Positions 34,584 through 43,680 of a DNA stretch of 64,000 bases are shown here, one piece after another. A program made the translations under genes and the position numbers. The notes below the pieces were generated by a model that saw only the letters and a list, made by a program, of their open reading frames with translations, made no database searches and was not told where the DNA came from. How positions within the stretch are numbered: the first letter of the stretch is position 1; each line of letters begins with the position of its first letter. This DNA comes from Acidimicrobiia bacterium. GTDB taxonomy: Bacteria; Actinomycetota; Acidimicrobiia; Spongiisociales; Spongiisociaceae. The stretch is taken from the NCBI GenBank assembly GCA_009841105.1, contig VXMM01000009.1, positions 1 to 64,000 of the forward strand, read 5' to 3'.

Positions 34584-37500
34584 CTACCTCTCCTGCTGTT
34601 TGGCCGCGAGGTGGGCTTGGCCGGCTTTGCAGAAGGTGAGGAAGTCGCAGGAGCGGCAGGCATCGGACGGGGTAGTTTGGAATTGCTCCGACCGGATTCC
34701 TTCGACCAGTTCCGTTACCCGCTGCCCGGCTCGTTCCATCCAGGCGCTGTCCGCTTCCTGGCTCACCACGTCCAGTCCGTCGCCCAGGTAGACGAACGAC
34801 ACTTTCAGGGAGTCCGGGGCAGCCGTGCCCAGCCCTGATTCCCGCGCTGCCAGGGCATAGGCCTGTAGCTGTACCTGGCTGGAGGCCCGGCGGGAACGCC
34901 GGCCCGACTTGAAGTCGACTATCTCCCAACTGCTCCGGTTGCCGTAGACGGCGTCGATCCGGCCTCTGATCCGGACCGACTCGGACATCCGGAGCTCGAA
35001 CGGCGCCTCGACATGCACGGGGATGCGGTCGGCGTAGGGTGACTCCAGGAAGGCGTTCCAGCCCCGGCGCGCGCCGCCCGCGGATGTGGCCTCGTCCGGG
35101 GTGTGGTCGTAGAGGTCAGGTTCGAGGTCGTCGAAGGGAACCATGCCCCGGTTATGCAGCTCGATGCGCCGATGCAGCTCGGTGCCGCGGCGGGCGGCCG
35201 GTCCCGGCCGGCGGGGGAGCCGGTCGACTTCGGACCAGTAGTACCTCTTCGGGCAGCCGGCGTAGGTGACCAGGCCGGTCACGCTGATGACGGTCGGCTC
35301 CGGCTCGGGATCCTGTCCGGCCGGATCGGTCAGGGACAGCAGCACCTCTTGGAACTCCTCCACAGCCTGATCGTAGAGGTCTTCGAGCCCGAGCCTGTGG
35401 GCCCTCCGGATCGCCCAGACCGGATTGGAGACGATCTCGTGGAGCGCCCTTTCCCAGGTGGTCCCCAGCACCGGGTCCGGCCCCGCCTCCGGGATCGGGA
35501 ACCGCAGGCCGTCAGGTCGGGGCGGTGGATCGGTTGTCCAATGACCGACTGTCACACTCCTCAGGCGCCGGGCTATTTCGATGAGTTCGCCGGGCCGCGA
35601 CGGCCGTTTGTGCGGCTCGGGCGAGCCGTACCAGTGGGCCCCGCTCAGGTAGAGGTGTTCCTCGGCGCGGGTGACCGCCACGTAGGCCAGGCGCCACTCC
35701 TGGTCGAAGTGGCGGCGGCGGAGCCAATCCCGGCGAGCCCGGTCGTCGAGCGCCGGGTCGAGGTTGGCGCGGAACTCGGGATCGATGCGGAGGTGGGCGG
35801 GGACCGACGCGTCGATCCTGGACGGGTCGGCATATGTCCGGGCACGGGCCGGGAAGTTGGTCTCGTACAGGGCCGGAAGGAACACGGCCTTCCATTCCAG
35901 CCCCTTCGCCCGGTGAACCGTGGAGAGCGTGACCGCGTCCTCGTCGGCCAGCCGCGCGGTGTCGAGGCCGTCGCCCGGATCGTCGCCGATCATCTCCAGA
36001 TGGCCCAGGAACGCCCTCAGCGAGAAAGACCCTTCGAGAGGCTGCCAGTGCTCGGCGAAGTCGAGGAAGCGGTGCACGTTCAGGCGCGCCGAGAGATCGG
36101 ACGGTGCGGGCATGGCTTCGATCTCCTGCCATGCCCCGGTCCTGGCCAGGATCGATCGTGCCAGCTCGGCCGGCCCGGCGCCCTGGGCCTCGACCAGGAG
36201 CGATCGGTACGCGTTCCGGAAGCGCTCCAGGCGGTCCCTGACGTCGGGGAGCAGGTCCAGGGAATCGAGTTGCTCCAGTGCTTCGACCAGGATGAACCCC
36301 ATGCCTTCGGTGCGCCGATTTCGGGAGGCCACCCAGCGGGAGAGGGGCGACAGTTCGCCCAGGCCCAAGCGGTAGCCCGTGCCCGTCAGGATCCTCACCA
36401 GGGCCGGGCTGTCGGCCGGGTCCTCCAGCAGGCGGAGCCAGGCCACCAGCTCGACTACCTCCGGAACCTTGAGCAAGCCACCGAGGTCGGTGACCTGAAG
36501 GGGAACGTCGTGCTCCTCGAGGGCTCGGCGCACCAGTTCGATATTGGCGTTACGGCGGAACAGCACCGCCATCTTCGACCAGTCGATCCCGGAGTCGTGG
36601 AGACGCCGGAGCTCCCGGGCGATCTCCTCGGCCTCGTCCCGGGCATTGCCGAACCAGGAGACCTGTACCGAGCCGGGGGGCTTGCCCTCAAGGGCCACGA
36701 GGTCGTCGGCCGGGTCGGAGCCGGTGATCCGGGCCCTGACCCGGTTTGCCAGGTCGAGGACGCGCTGGCCCGACCGGCGGTTCACGGACAGCCGGAGGGT
36801 GCGCGACTCCGACCCGTCGGCCTCCGGGAAACTGGTGGGGAAGTTGCCGAAGTTGGACGGGCTGGCGCCCCGCCACTCGTAGATGGTCTGGTCGAGGTCG
36901 CCCACTGCGGTGACTGCCCGGCCGGCCCCGAAGAGCGTCGAGAAGAGTTCCCGCTGGGCCGGGTTGGTGTCCTGGTACTCGTCCAGCAGGATGCACCGGT
37001 ACTGCGACCGGACCCGATCCACCACGCCCCGGTGGTCGGGATGCCGGACCAGCTCCACCGCCAGGTGGATGAGGTCACCGAAGTCCCGCACCCCCAGGCG
37101 TCGCTTGGCCTGCTCGAACATGGCGAGGGCGGTTGCCAGCTCGGCCCGGCGGGCGTCGACCTCGTCCACAGGATCGGCGGCGAGGATGTCCTCGGGCCGG
37201 CGCAGGTTGTCGGACAGCTCGCCGGCGAGGTTGACCAGCTTGCGGACCACGGTTGGCACGTGGGTCGCGTCCACGAGCCGGAAAGGGGTGGAGAGGACGC
37301 ACCGGTGGAGGATCTGGCGGCCGGCCGCCGGAGTGATGATGCGGGTACCCCGGTCCATCCCGACCAGGGCTCCGTAGGTACCCAGCAGGTGGCCGGCGAA
37401 CCCGTGGTAGGTGAAGACGTCGATCGCCTGCTCCGGCCGCATGCCTGGTGGCGATGGGAGTCCGGGGGTTGACCGGATCCGGCCCGCCAGCTCGGCGGCG

Positions 37501-37682
37501 GCCTTGTTGGTGAAGGTCACCCCGAGAATCTGGTCCGGCCGGACGTCGTAACGGTCCATGAGAGCGGCCATGCGGCGGACCAGCGTGAAGGTCTTGCCGG
37601 TGCCCGCCCCAGCGGTCACGCGCAGCGGTCGCAGTCCGTAGTCGATGACTGCTTGCTGCTGGGCCGAGGGGCGGGGGGTCAT
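34584..37682 (-). CDS. adnB: AdnB-like UvrD helicase with C-terminal RecB-type nuclease
   Basis: 1,032 residues. The N-terminal SF1 motor has Walker A G-A-G-T-G-K-T, F-T-N-K-A-A-A-E-L, Walker B L-D-E-Y-Q-D-T-N, V-G-D-L-D-Q-T-I-Y, S-T-V-H-R-A-K-G-L-E-W and V-A-V-T-R-A. The C-terminal PD-(D/E)XK nuclease has V-D-F-K-S-G, with Fe-S cysteines in Y-A-G-C-P-K-R and C-R-S-C-D-F-L-T-F-C. AdnAB processes double-strand breaks in actinobacteria in place of RecBCD/AddAB. The ATG at 37682 overlaps the stop of the upstream partner (ATGA), as expected of a stoichiometric heterodimer. Confidence 0.9.
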   Translation of the reverse strand: MTPRPSAQQQAVIDYGLRPLRVTAGAGTGKTFTLVRRMAALMDRYDVRPDQILGVTFTNKAAAELAGRIRSTPGLPSPPGMRPEQAIDVFTYHGFAGHLLGTYGALVGMDRGTRIITPAAGRQILHRCVLSTPFRLVDATHVPTVVRKLVNLAGELSDNLRRPEDILAADPVDEVDARRAELATALAMFEQAKRRLGVRDFGDLIHLAVELVRHPDHRGVVDRVRSQYRCILLDEYQDTNPAQRELFSTLFGAGRAVTAVGDLDQTIYEWRGASPSNFGNFPTSFPEADGSESRTLRLSVNRRSGQRVLDLANRVRARITGSDPADDLVALEGKPPGSVQVSWFGNARDEAEEIARELRRLHDSGIDWSKMAVLFRRNANIELVRRALEEHDVPLQVTDLGGLLKVPEVVELVAWLRLLEDPADSPALVRILTGTGYRLGLGELSPLSRWVASRNRRTEGMGFILVEALEQLDSLDLLPDVRDRLERFRNAYRSLLVEAQGAGPAELARSILARTGAWQEIEAMPAPSDLSARLNVHRFLDFAEHWQPLEGSFSLRAFLGHLEMIGDDPGDGLDTARLADEDAVTLSTVHRAKGLEWKAVFLPALYETNFPARARTYADPSRIDASVPAHLRIDPEFRANLDPALDDRARRDWLRRRHFDQEWRLAYVAVTRAEEHLYLSGAHWYGSPEPHKRPSRPGELIEIARRLRSVTVGHWTTDPPPRPDGLRFPIPEAGPDPVLGTTWERALHEIVSNPVWAIRRAHRLGLEDLYDQAVEEFQEVLLSLTDPAGQDPEPEPTVISVTGLVTYAGCPKRYYWSEVDRLPRRPGPAARRGTELHRRIELHNRGMVPFDDLEPDLYDHTPDEATSAGGARRGWNAFLESPYADRIPVHVEAPFELRMSESVRIRGRIDAVYGNRSSWEIVDFKSGRRSRRASSQVQLQAYALAARESGLGTAAPDSLKVSFVYLGDGLDVVSQEADSAWMERAGQRVTELVEGIRSEQFQTTPSDACRSCDFLTFCKAGQAHLAAKQQER

Positions 37683-40600
37683 CGGCGGTAGGCCTCCTGG
37701 CCCTCGGCCCAAGCCGGGCACACCAGCCGGACGTCACAGCTCTTGCAGGCCGGACCGGGCGTGGGCTTCCAGTCCTCCTCGTGGATCAGGCGGGCGATCT
37801 CCTCCAGGCGGCGCCTGGTGTCGGCCTCCCGGTCCGGGCCGAAGCTGCGCACCGTGACTCTCTTGGTAGAGGTGTGCGGGAACCAGAACTCGGCGCTGGT
37901 CACCGGCCCGCGCTCGGAGATCGCCGGATCGGCGTTGGAGGCCAGGTAGTAGAAGCCCAACTGGAGGGAGTTGCGGGCATCCTCGATCGAGGGCGCTGAC
38001 TTTCCCGTTTTGTAGTCGACCACGCGCAGGGTGCCGTCGGGTCTCCGCTCGATCCGGTCGATCCGCCCCAGCCAGGTGGTCCCGCCCAGCTCCAGCCTCA
38101 CCGGGTGCTCCAGAAAGACGGGGCTACCGGCGGGCTGCGGCCAGGTGGTGTAGAGCTTCTCCAACAACTCCCGCGCTCGGCGCAACCATGCGGATCGCAG
38201 GGAGTCGGTTTCGAAGTCGTGCCGGCTCATCTGCGTGTCCAGGATTGCCAGGGCCTCCTCGAGGGTGGAGGGGCGGTCTTCCTTCACCGCCTGCCGCTCG
38301 GCCCTCTCGAGCACCGTGTGGATGAGCGCGCCAAAGGCCAGGTAGGGTCCACCGGCGGCGCCCACCTCGAGCAGGCGCCCCAGGGCGAACTGCCGGGGGC
38401 ATCTGTCGTAGCCCTGGGCATCGGTGGGCGAGAGCCGCCTACGGCCACGGATGAGACCGCGGTCACTGCCCTCCCGGCGTACGGCTGCGTAGCTCTGTGG
38501 CGGGCGGATGCCGGGGCTGGAGGTGGTGGCCAGTACCGATGCGGCAGCGAGGCGTCGATGGCCATGCTCGGCGGGATCGATCAGGATGCGCCTCAGCCAG
38601 GTCTCCGCCTCTCGGGGCGTGACGGGTCTGACGGGAGCCGCGCCGTCGCCCGCCGTGTCTACTCCCGGTCCCTCGATCACCTTGAGGAACCTGCTGGGGC
38701 GGTGGTGGGCCTCACCGGAGCCGGCGTTGGTGGCGGTCAATACGACGCGGCGGCACGCCCGGGTCATGCCGGTGTATAGAAGGCGGGTTTCCTCCTGCAG
38801 ACGTCGTGTGACGGTCCGGTCGGGGGCAGAGGACCGGAAGGGATCGAGATGTTCGACCTGGAGCAGGGATCGATGGCGGCTCAGGTCGGGCAGTACTCCC
38901 TCGACCGCGTCAGCGATGAACACCACGTCGAACTCGAGGCCCTTCGTCTGGTGGATCGTGGTCAGGACCATCCGGTCCTCGGTGGGGTCGCGATAGCTGA
39001 GCAGCGGGCTGGCCTCGAAGTCGTCGGACTCGACCAGACGGATGTAGTCGATCAGGGTGATGCTCGGATCGCGGTCGGCCACCCTGGCGAGGGCCTGGGC
39101 AAGGCTGGCCCAGGCCGCCCGGAACTCGCCGCGCTCCGGATCCTTCACGAAGGGCCTCAGTTGCGGGAGTCGGGTCCAGGCATGCCAGAAGCCCTCGATG
39201 GCGGTCCGTTGGATCCAGGTGGGATCGTCCAGCAGCCCGGCGAGTTCGTCCCCTCCCTCCACATGGGCCCGGATGGCCTCCGACCATTCCATGTCGAACA
39301 GCCTCCGGTTCCGCTCGACCGCCCGGAGGCGGCCGACGCTGAAGTTGAACAGGGGACCCAGCAGCACCCTCCTGATCGGTCCGCTGCCGGCGGGAGAGCC
39401 GGAGTCGGAGCCGAGGGCGGCTCGGGCCAGATCGAGAAACACCCTGGTGGCCGGATGGTCGGCGAGGCGCATGTCGGGACGCTCGTGGGGGATCGACCTC
39501 TGTTCAAGGGCTCGCGACAGCTCCCGGAGAAGGCGCCGCTTGGTCCGGACCAGCACCGCCATGCGGTGGAAGGGGATCTCCTGCTCGACCCGGAGGCGGA
39601 TGGCCTGGGTGGCTATCCATTCCGCTTCGGCGGACTCCTGGTCGAACACTCGGATCTCGACCCTCCCGGGCCCGGCGGCGGCCTCCACCGGACCTGCGGC
39701 ACCGGGAAGTTCCACCCCGACCGTGAGGCGCTCGGCGGCTCGGAGGATCTCGGCCGGCGTACGGAATGATGTTGACAGCACCCAGCGCCGCACCGGATGT
39801 CCGTCCGTGGGTAGGAAGTCGTCGGCGAAGCATTGGACATTGCCCAGATCGGCCCCGCGAAACCCGTATATGGACTGGTAGGGGTCGGCCGCCACGGTGA
39901 GATTACGGTCCGGACCGACCAGCCACCTGAGCAGGACGGCCTGGGCCCTGGTGGTGTCCTGGTACTCGTCCACCAGCACGTACCGGTAGGGCCGGACTCC
40001 CGGCTCCTCCTGCGATCGGTCGGCCAGCACCTGGATCGCCCTGGCCATCAGGGTTCCGTAGTCGATCCGGCCCCGGCGCTCCAGCTCGGCGTCGTAGCGG
40101 GCGATGAAGCCGGGCAGAGCACGCCAGTCGCGGCGCTCCCGGGCGATCCGGACCACGTAGGAGTGGTCAAGCATCTGTTCCCGGGCTCGCAAGATGAAGT
40201 CGGTCACCTCGTGAGCGAGGGTTCGGCTGTCCAGGAGTCGGCGGAAGGGAACCGGCCAGTTTCCGACCGGGTCGTCGGCCAGCAGTTCCGAGACCAGGTC
40301 CACCTGCTCGGGGCCGGTCAGGATGGACGGAAGGGAGTCCCATCCGAGCACGTCATGGGCGTGCCGTTCCAACAGGCGGTAGGCGAGCGAGTGGAACGTG
40401 GACGCGCCGACGCCTCCGTCAGGGCCGGAAACCGCGCGGTGGAGCCGGTTTCCGAGACCGGCCGCCGCCCGCCGGGAGAAGGTAACGGCGAGGATGGCCG
40501 AGTTCTGGACGCCACGTTGGTCGATCAGGTGGGCGATCCGGCGCACGAGAAACTCCGTCTTGCCCGCGCCCGGACCCGCCACCACCAGTTGGGGTCCGTC

Positions 40601-40702
40601 GGTCTGCGTGACTGCTCCGTCCCAGTCCTCGGGACGGAGCCTCCGCTCGGCGAACCGGGCCGTGCCCGCGCCCGGAGTCACCCCATCCGGATGGGTCGTC
40701 AA
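37679..40702 (-). CDS. adnA: AdnA-like UvrD helicase with C-terminal RecB-type nuclease
   Basis: 1,007 residues, same architecture as its partner: Walker A G-P-G-A-G-K-T, T-F-S-R-R-A-A-A, L-V-D-E-Y-Q-D-T-T, D-P-Y-Q-S-I-Y-G-F-R-G, T-T-I-H-Q-T-K-G-L-E-F and Y-T-G-M-T-R-A, then the nuclease V-V-D-Y-K-T-G-K and Fe-S cysteines (D-R-C-P-R-Q, C-K-S-C-D-V-R-L-V-C). Both ATPase sites look intact. It begins with TTG inside the stop of the preceding 54-codon gene (TTGA), so its translation should be coupled to that small protein. Confidence 0.9.
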   Translation of the reverse strand: MTTHPDGVTPGAGTARFAERRLRPEDWDGAVTQTDGPQLVVAGPGAGKTEFLVRRIAHLIDQRGVQNSAILAVTFSRRAAAGLGNRLHRAVSGPDGGVGASTFHSLAYRLLERHAHDVLGWDSLPSILTGPEQVDLVSELLADDPVGNWPVPFRRLLDSRTLAHEVTDFILRAREQMLDHSYVVRIARERRDWRALPGFIARYDAELERRGRIDYGTLMARAIQVLADRSQEEPGVRPYRYVLVDEYQDTTRAQAVLLRWLVGPDRNLTVAADPYQSIYGFRGADLGNVQCFADDFLPTDGHPVRRWVLSTSFRTPAEILRAAERLTVGVELPGAAGPVEAAAGPGRVEIRVFDQESAEAEWIATQAIRLRVEQEIPFHRMAVLVRTKRRLLRELSRALEQRSIPHERPDMRLADHPATRVFLDLARAALGSDSGSPAGSGPIRRVLLGPLFNFSVGRLRAVERNRRLFDMEWSEAIRAHVEGGDELAGLLDDPTWIQRTAIEGFWHAWTRLPQLRPFVKDPERGEFRAAWASLAQALARVADRDPSITLIDYIRLVESDDFEASPLLSYRDPTEDRMVLTTIHQTKGLEFDVVFIADAVEGVLPDLSRHRSLLQVEHLDPFRSSAPDRTVTRRLQEETRLLYTGMTRACRRVVLTATNAGSGEAHHRPSRFLKVIEGPGVDTAGDGAAPVRPVTPREAETWLRRILIDPAEHGHRRLAAASVLATTSSPGIRPPQSYAAVRREGSDRGLIRGRRRLSPTDAQGYDRCPRQFALGRLLEVGAAGGPYLAFGALIHTVLERAERQAVKEDRPSTLEEALAILDTQMSRHDFETDSLRSAWLRRARELLEKLYTTWPQPAGSPVFLEHPVRLELGGTTWLGRIDRIERRPDGTLRVVDYKTGKSAPSIEDARNSLQLGFYYLASNADPAISERGPVTSAEFWFPHTSTKRVTVRSFGPDREADTRRRLEEIARLIHEEDWKPTPGPACKSCDVRLVCPAWAEGQEAYRR

Positions 40703-40863
40703 GCGGCCAGGGGCGGCCGGGTGGCGAGATCCGCCTCGGTCTCGGTTGGCCCGGTCTCCTCCAGCACCACGGTGAAGCCGAAGCCGGCCTCGATGAGCGC
40801 CCGCTCGGCTGCCCGCATGGCTTCCCTGTCGAAGCGGGATTGGTCTCTGTTGCTATTTGCCAT
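40699..40863 (-). CDS. 54-residue protein coupled to adnA
   Basis: Begins MANSNRDQSRFDREAMRAAE and ends LATRPPLAA; the N-terminal part is a charged amphipathic helix, A-A-E-R-A-L-I-E-A-G. No family recognised. It is supported by position: its TGA stop overlaps the TTG start of adnA, and its ATG lies seven bases after a promoter-like TAACTT box, which would make the mRNA nearly leaderless. It may be a leader that sets adnA translation or a small AdnAB-associated factor. Confidence 0.6.
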   Translation of the reverse strand: MANSNRDQSRFDREAMRAAERALIEAGFGFTVVLEETGPTETEADLATRPPLAA

Positions 40864-40870
40864 GGTCCGC

Positions 40871-40899
40871 AAGTTACAGGGAGGGTGTGACATGTTTCC
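40871..40899 (-). promoter_or_regulatory. Promoter-like box of the adnA operon, shared with the dispersed element
   Basis: Minus strand: GGAAAC (40894-40899), 17-base spacer containing GTCACACCC, then TAACTT (40871-40876). The spacer word and the T-A-x-x-T-T box match those at the head of element copies 1-3. The ATG of the small gene is at 40863. Confidence 0.55.
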
Positions 40900-41004
40900 T
40901 CCGGGCGTGTTCCCAGGCAGGACGGGGCCCCGCCGGCACCGTTCCACCGATGTCCTGGGGATGGGTTCGGCCCCAGTGGCGTGCTGTTGCTCCAAAGTTG
41001 CCGT

Positions 41005-42276
41005 ATGATCGCGCCTCACACTTACCCAAGCACGCTCTCGGAAGCCGATTCGCCTGTGGTCTCCGTCGTCCCGCTCCAAGCCCTGGTAGCCAATGTAGAT
41101 CGGGTTGCCGACGTCGTCGCGCCCCAGGCCGACTCCGTTCCCGGCCGGGAGAGTCATCGCTACGCGGTCGCCCGTCCCGACTCGTTTCTGAACGTGACCC
41201 TGTCGGTGGCCGAGTTCCCCGAACCGACCCCTCCCCGGGAGGCGGTGGTGAAACGGGCCGTCGCTCACTTCCGCGGGATGATGGACCGGGGACTCTTCGA
41301 CCCCCTGCCGTCACCGGCCTTCTTCCTGTACGAGCTGGACACAGGCAGCCAACGACAGGCCGGAATCGTGGGAGGGGTCTCGTTGACAGCGATCGAGGAG
41401 GGGCGGGTACTCGGTCACGAGGGCATTTTTGAGGGCCAAGTGGACGATCTGGCCCACTTCTACCGCGTGGCCCGGCTCGCGTCCAGCCCGGTGGCGCTCG
41501 GGTTCGAGGCGGACGAAGATCACCACTCCCTCATGAGGCGGCTCTCTTCAGGCGCGCCGCTCCGGGACTTTACGAGCCCGGATGGTGTCAGGCAGCGCCT
41601 GTGGGCGGTTACCGAACCGTCCGAACTCGCCGCCGTCCGGTCAGCCACCTCCCGGGTGACAACCCTGTACATCACCGACGGTCACCATCGCGTCGCCGCC
41701 TCCCTCCGGCGGGGAGTGGGTCCTGGTTGGTTCCTGGCCATCATGTTCCCGAACGACCAGCTCCAAGCGGTGGCGTACAACCGCGTCGTTGCGCCCTCCC
41801 ATCTCCCGTCGCCCGAGGAGGTCCGGCATGCGCTCGGCGATGACTGGGCGATGATCGATCTGGGACTGGCAGGTGAGGTGGAGGCTCAACCCCGGGACAC
41901 GGGCGAAATGGCGATGGTGCTGGAAGGACGGTGCTATCGCATGGTCTTCCGGGGGCGGCGTTCGGATGATCCGGTGGAGCGCCTGGATGTGAGCATGCTC
42001 CACCACCGGATCCTCGGACCCGTATTCGGGATATGGGCCCATGAGGATCCGCGTCTCTGGTACATGGCAGGTGAGAGTTCGACTGGACCGTTCCAGAGGC
42101 ACGTTGCGGCCTATCCTGGCGCCGTGGGCTTTGCGCTGTACCCCACTCGGATGGCGGAGATGATGGCGGTTGCGGATGCTGGACGCCTCATGCCGCCCAA
42201 GTCGACCTGGTTCACCCCGAAACCTCGCTCCGGACTGCTCGTGGTGCGTTGGGAGAACCAGCGGCCCCCGGAGTGA
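41005..42276 (+). CDS. DUF1015 family protein
   Basis: 423 residues. The motif Y-I-T-D-G-H-H-R-V-A-A-S, the D-E-D-H-H-S-L segment and the C-terminal M-P-P-K-S-T-W-F-T-P-K-P are the conserved DUF1015 (SerC-like HTH annotation) signatures. The P-P-K-S-T-x-F-x-P-K end is especially constant. The function is unknown although the family is widespread. The ATG at 41005 is chosen without a good Shine-Dalgarno. Divergent from the adnA operon. Confidence 0.85.
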   Translation: MIAPHTYPSTLSEADSPVVSVVPLQALVANVDRVADVVAPQADSVPGRESHRYAVARPDSFLNVTLSVAEFPEPTPPREAVVKRAVAHFRGMMDRGLFDPLPSPAFFLYELDTGSQRQAGIVGGVSLTAIEEGRVLGHEGIFEGQVDDLAHFYRVARLASSPVALGFEADEDHHSLMRRLSSGAPLRDFTSPDGVRQRLWAVTEPSELAAVRSATSRVTTLYITDGHHRVAASLRRGVGPGWFLAIMFPNDQLQAVAYNRVVAPSHLPSPEEVRHALGDDWAMIDLGLAGEVEAQPRDTGEMAMVLEGRCYRMVFRGRRSDDPVERLDVSMLHHRILGPVFGIWAHEDPRLWYMAGESSTGPFQRHVAAYPGAVGFALYPTRMAEMMAVADAGRLMPPKSTWFTPKPRSGLLVVRWENQRPPE

Positions 42277-42325
42277 TCGGCGAACGCCGGGCAGCGCCCC
42301 GGAGGGGTAGTAAGGAAGGGTGAGC

Positions 42326-43618
42326 ATGACCGAGCGGAACCGAGTACCCACGGCTTCCCACGAGATGGAGTGGGAATCCCCCATGTACAAGGAGGCGGCT
42401 ACCCAGTTCCAGAACGTCGCCGAGAAGATGGGTCTTGACGACAACATACGTGAACGTCTGAGCATGCCGCAAAGGTCCCTGGTGGTTACCTTCCCGTACC
42501 GGACCGATAAGTACTCGGAAGTGCGCACCGCCTACGGCTACCGGGTGCAGCACGTGCTCACCATGGGTCCCACCAAGGGCGGAATTCGCTACGCCCCGGA
42601 CGTCAATCTGGGCGAGGTGGCGGCGCTGGCCATGCTCATGACCTGGAAGTGTGCTCTCGTGGGCCTGCCGTTCGGGGGCGCCAAGGGGGGCGTCCGGATC
42701 GATCCTCACGCCCTGTCCGGGAGGGAGCTCCAGCGGGTCACCCGACGCTACACAGCCGAGGTCATCGAAATGATCGGTCCGCAGAAGGACATCCCGGCGC
42801 CGGACCTGGGCACCGACGAGCGGGTCATGGCATGGATCATGGACACCTACAGCCAGCACCAGGGGTATGCGGTGCCGGCCGTGGTGACCGGCAAGCCGCC
42901 AGAGTTGGGCGGGTCGGTGGCCCGCCGCGAGGCGACCGGCCGGGGGATCATCAGCCTGCTGCCGTCGGCGGCCATGCGGTGCGGGGTGGTGGTCGACGGA
43001 GCCCGGGTTGTGATCCAGGGCTTCGGCAACGTGGGTCGCTACGCCGCCATTGCCGCCGCCGAAGTCGGGTGCCGGGTAGTCGGCGTGGGCGACCTGACCG
43101 GCGCGATCTACAACGGGAACGGCCTGGAGGTCGGCCGCCTGGCGCGGCACGCGGACGAGGTCGGAGGGGTGAAGGGCTTCTCGGGGGCTGATGAGATCGC
43201 CCCGGATGAGTTGATGGCGATCGAGTGCGAGGTGCTGATCCCGGCGGCGGTGGGTGGAGTGATCCACGCCGGCAACGCCGGCGACGTCAACGCCAGGCTG
43301 ATCCTGGAGGGCGCGAACAACCCGACCACCCTGGAGGCGGACCGTATCCTGCTGGACAGGGGAGTGATGGTCGTGCCCGACATCATCTGCAACGCCGGAG
43401 GGGTGACGGTCTCCTACTTCGAGTGGGTCCAGGACCTGCAGAACTACTTCTGGTCGGAGAACGAGATCGTGAGCCGGCTCCGCGAGATCATGATCCGGGC
43501 GTTCGAGTCCGTGCTTGACGTCAGCGTCCGGGAGGGCGTGGACATGCGTACCGCCGCCCTGATGATCGGGATCGAGAAGGTGGCCGGCGCTAAGCTCGTC
43601 CGGGGCGTCTATCCCTAG
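42326..43618 (+). CDS. Glu/Leu/Phe/Val dehydrogenase (glutamate dehydrogenase)
   Basis: 430 residues. Oxidative deamination of an amino acid, most likely glutamate. G-P-T-K-G-G-I-R-Y (substrate Lys), F-G-G-A-K-G-G-V-R (catalytic Lys), P-A-P-D-L-G-T-D and the Rossmann loop Q-G-F-G-N-V-G are all in place, with E-G-A-N-N-P-T and C-N-A-G-G-V-T-V-S-Y-F-E-W late. Length and motifs fit hexameric GdhA of the bacterial/archaeal NAD type. AAGGAAGG is seven bases before the ATG at 42326; a GTG at 42320 is too close to that site. Confidence 0.93.
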   Translation: MTERNRVPTASHEMEWESPMYKEAATQFQNVAEKMGLDDNIRERLSMPQRSLVVTFPYRTDKYSEVRTAYGYRVQHVLTMGPTKGGIRYAPDVNLGEVAALAMLMTWKCALVGLPFGGAKGGVRIDPHALSGRELQRVTRRYTAEVIEMIGPQKDIPAPDLGTDERVMAWIMDTYSQHQGYAVPAVVTGKPPELGGSVARREATGRGIISLLPSAAMRCGVVVDGARVVIQGFGNVGRYAAIAAAEVGCRVVGVGDLTGAIYNGNGLEVGRLARHADEVGGVKGFSGADEIAPDELMAIECEVLIPAAVGGVIHAGNAGDVNARLILEGANNPTTLEADRILLDRGVMVVPDIICNAGGVTVSYFEWVQDLQNYFWSENEIVSRLREIMIRAFESVLDVSVREGVDMRTAALMIGIEKVAGAKLVRGVYP

Positions 43619-43631
43619 TGGGTAGTTGGTA

Positions 43632-43667
43632 GTTGGTAGTAAATCAAGTTGATGTTGGACTACCAAC
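43632..43667. terminator. Bidirectional hairpin between convergent genes
   Basis: GTTGGTAGT (43632-43640) pairs with ACTACCAAC (43659-43667) over 9 bp, in the 62-base gap between the dehydrogenase stop and the nuclease stop. The left arm lies in a small tandem array of GTAGTTG units. Confidence 0.5.
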
Positions 43668-43680
43668 CATCGACTACGGG

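Noticed and set aside
35103-37472. Long plus-strand open frame opposite adnB
   Set aside because: Shadow of the helicase-nuclease gene; no family resemblance and no start signal.
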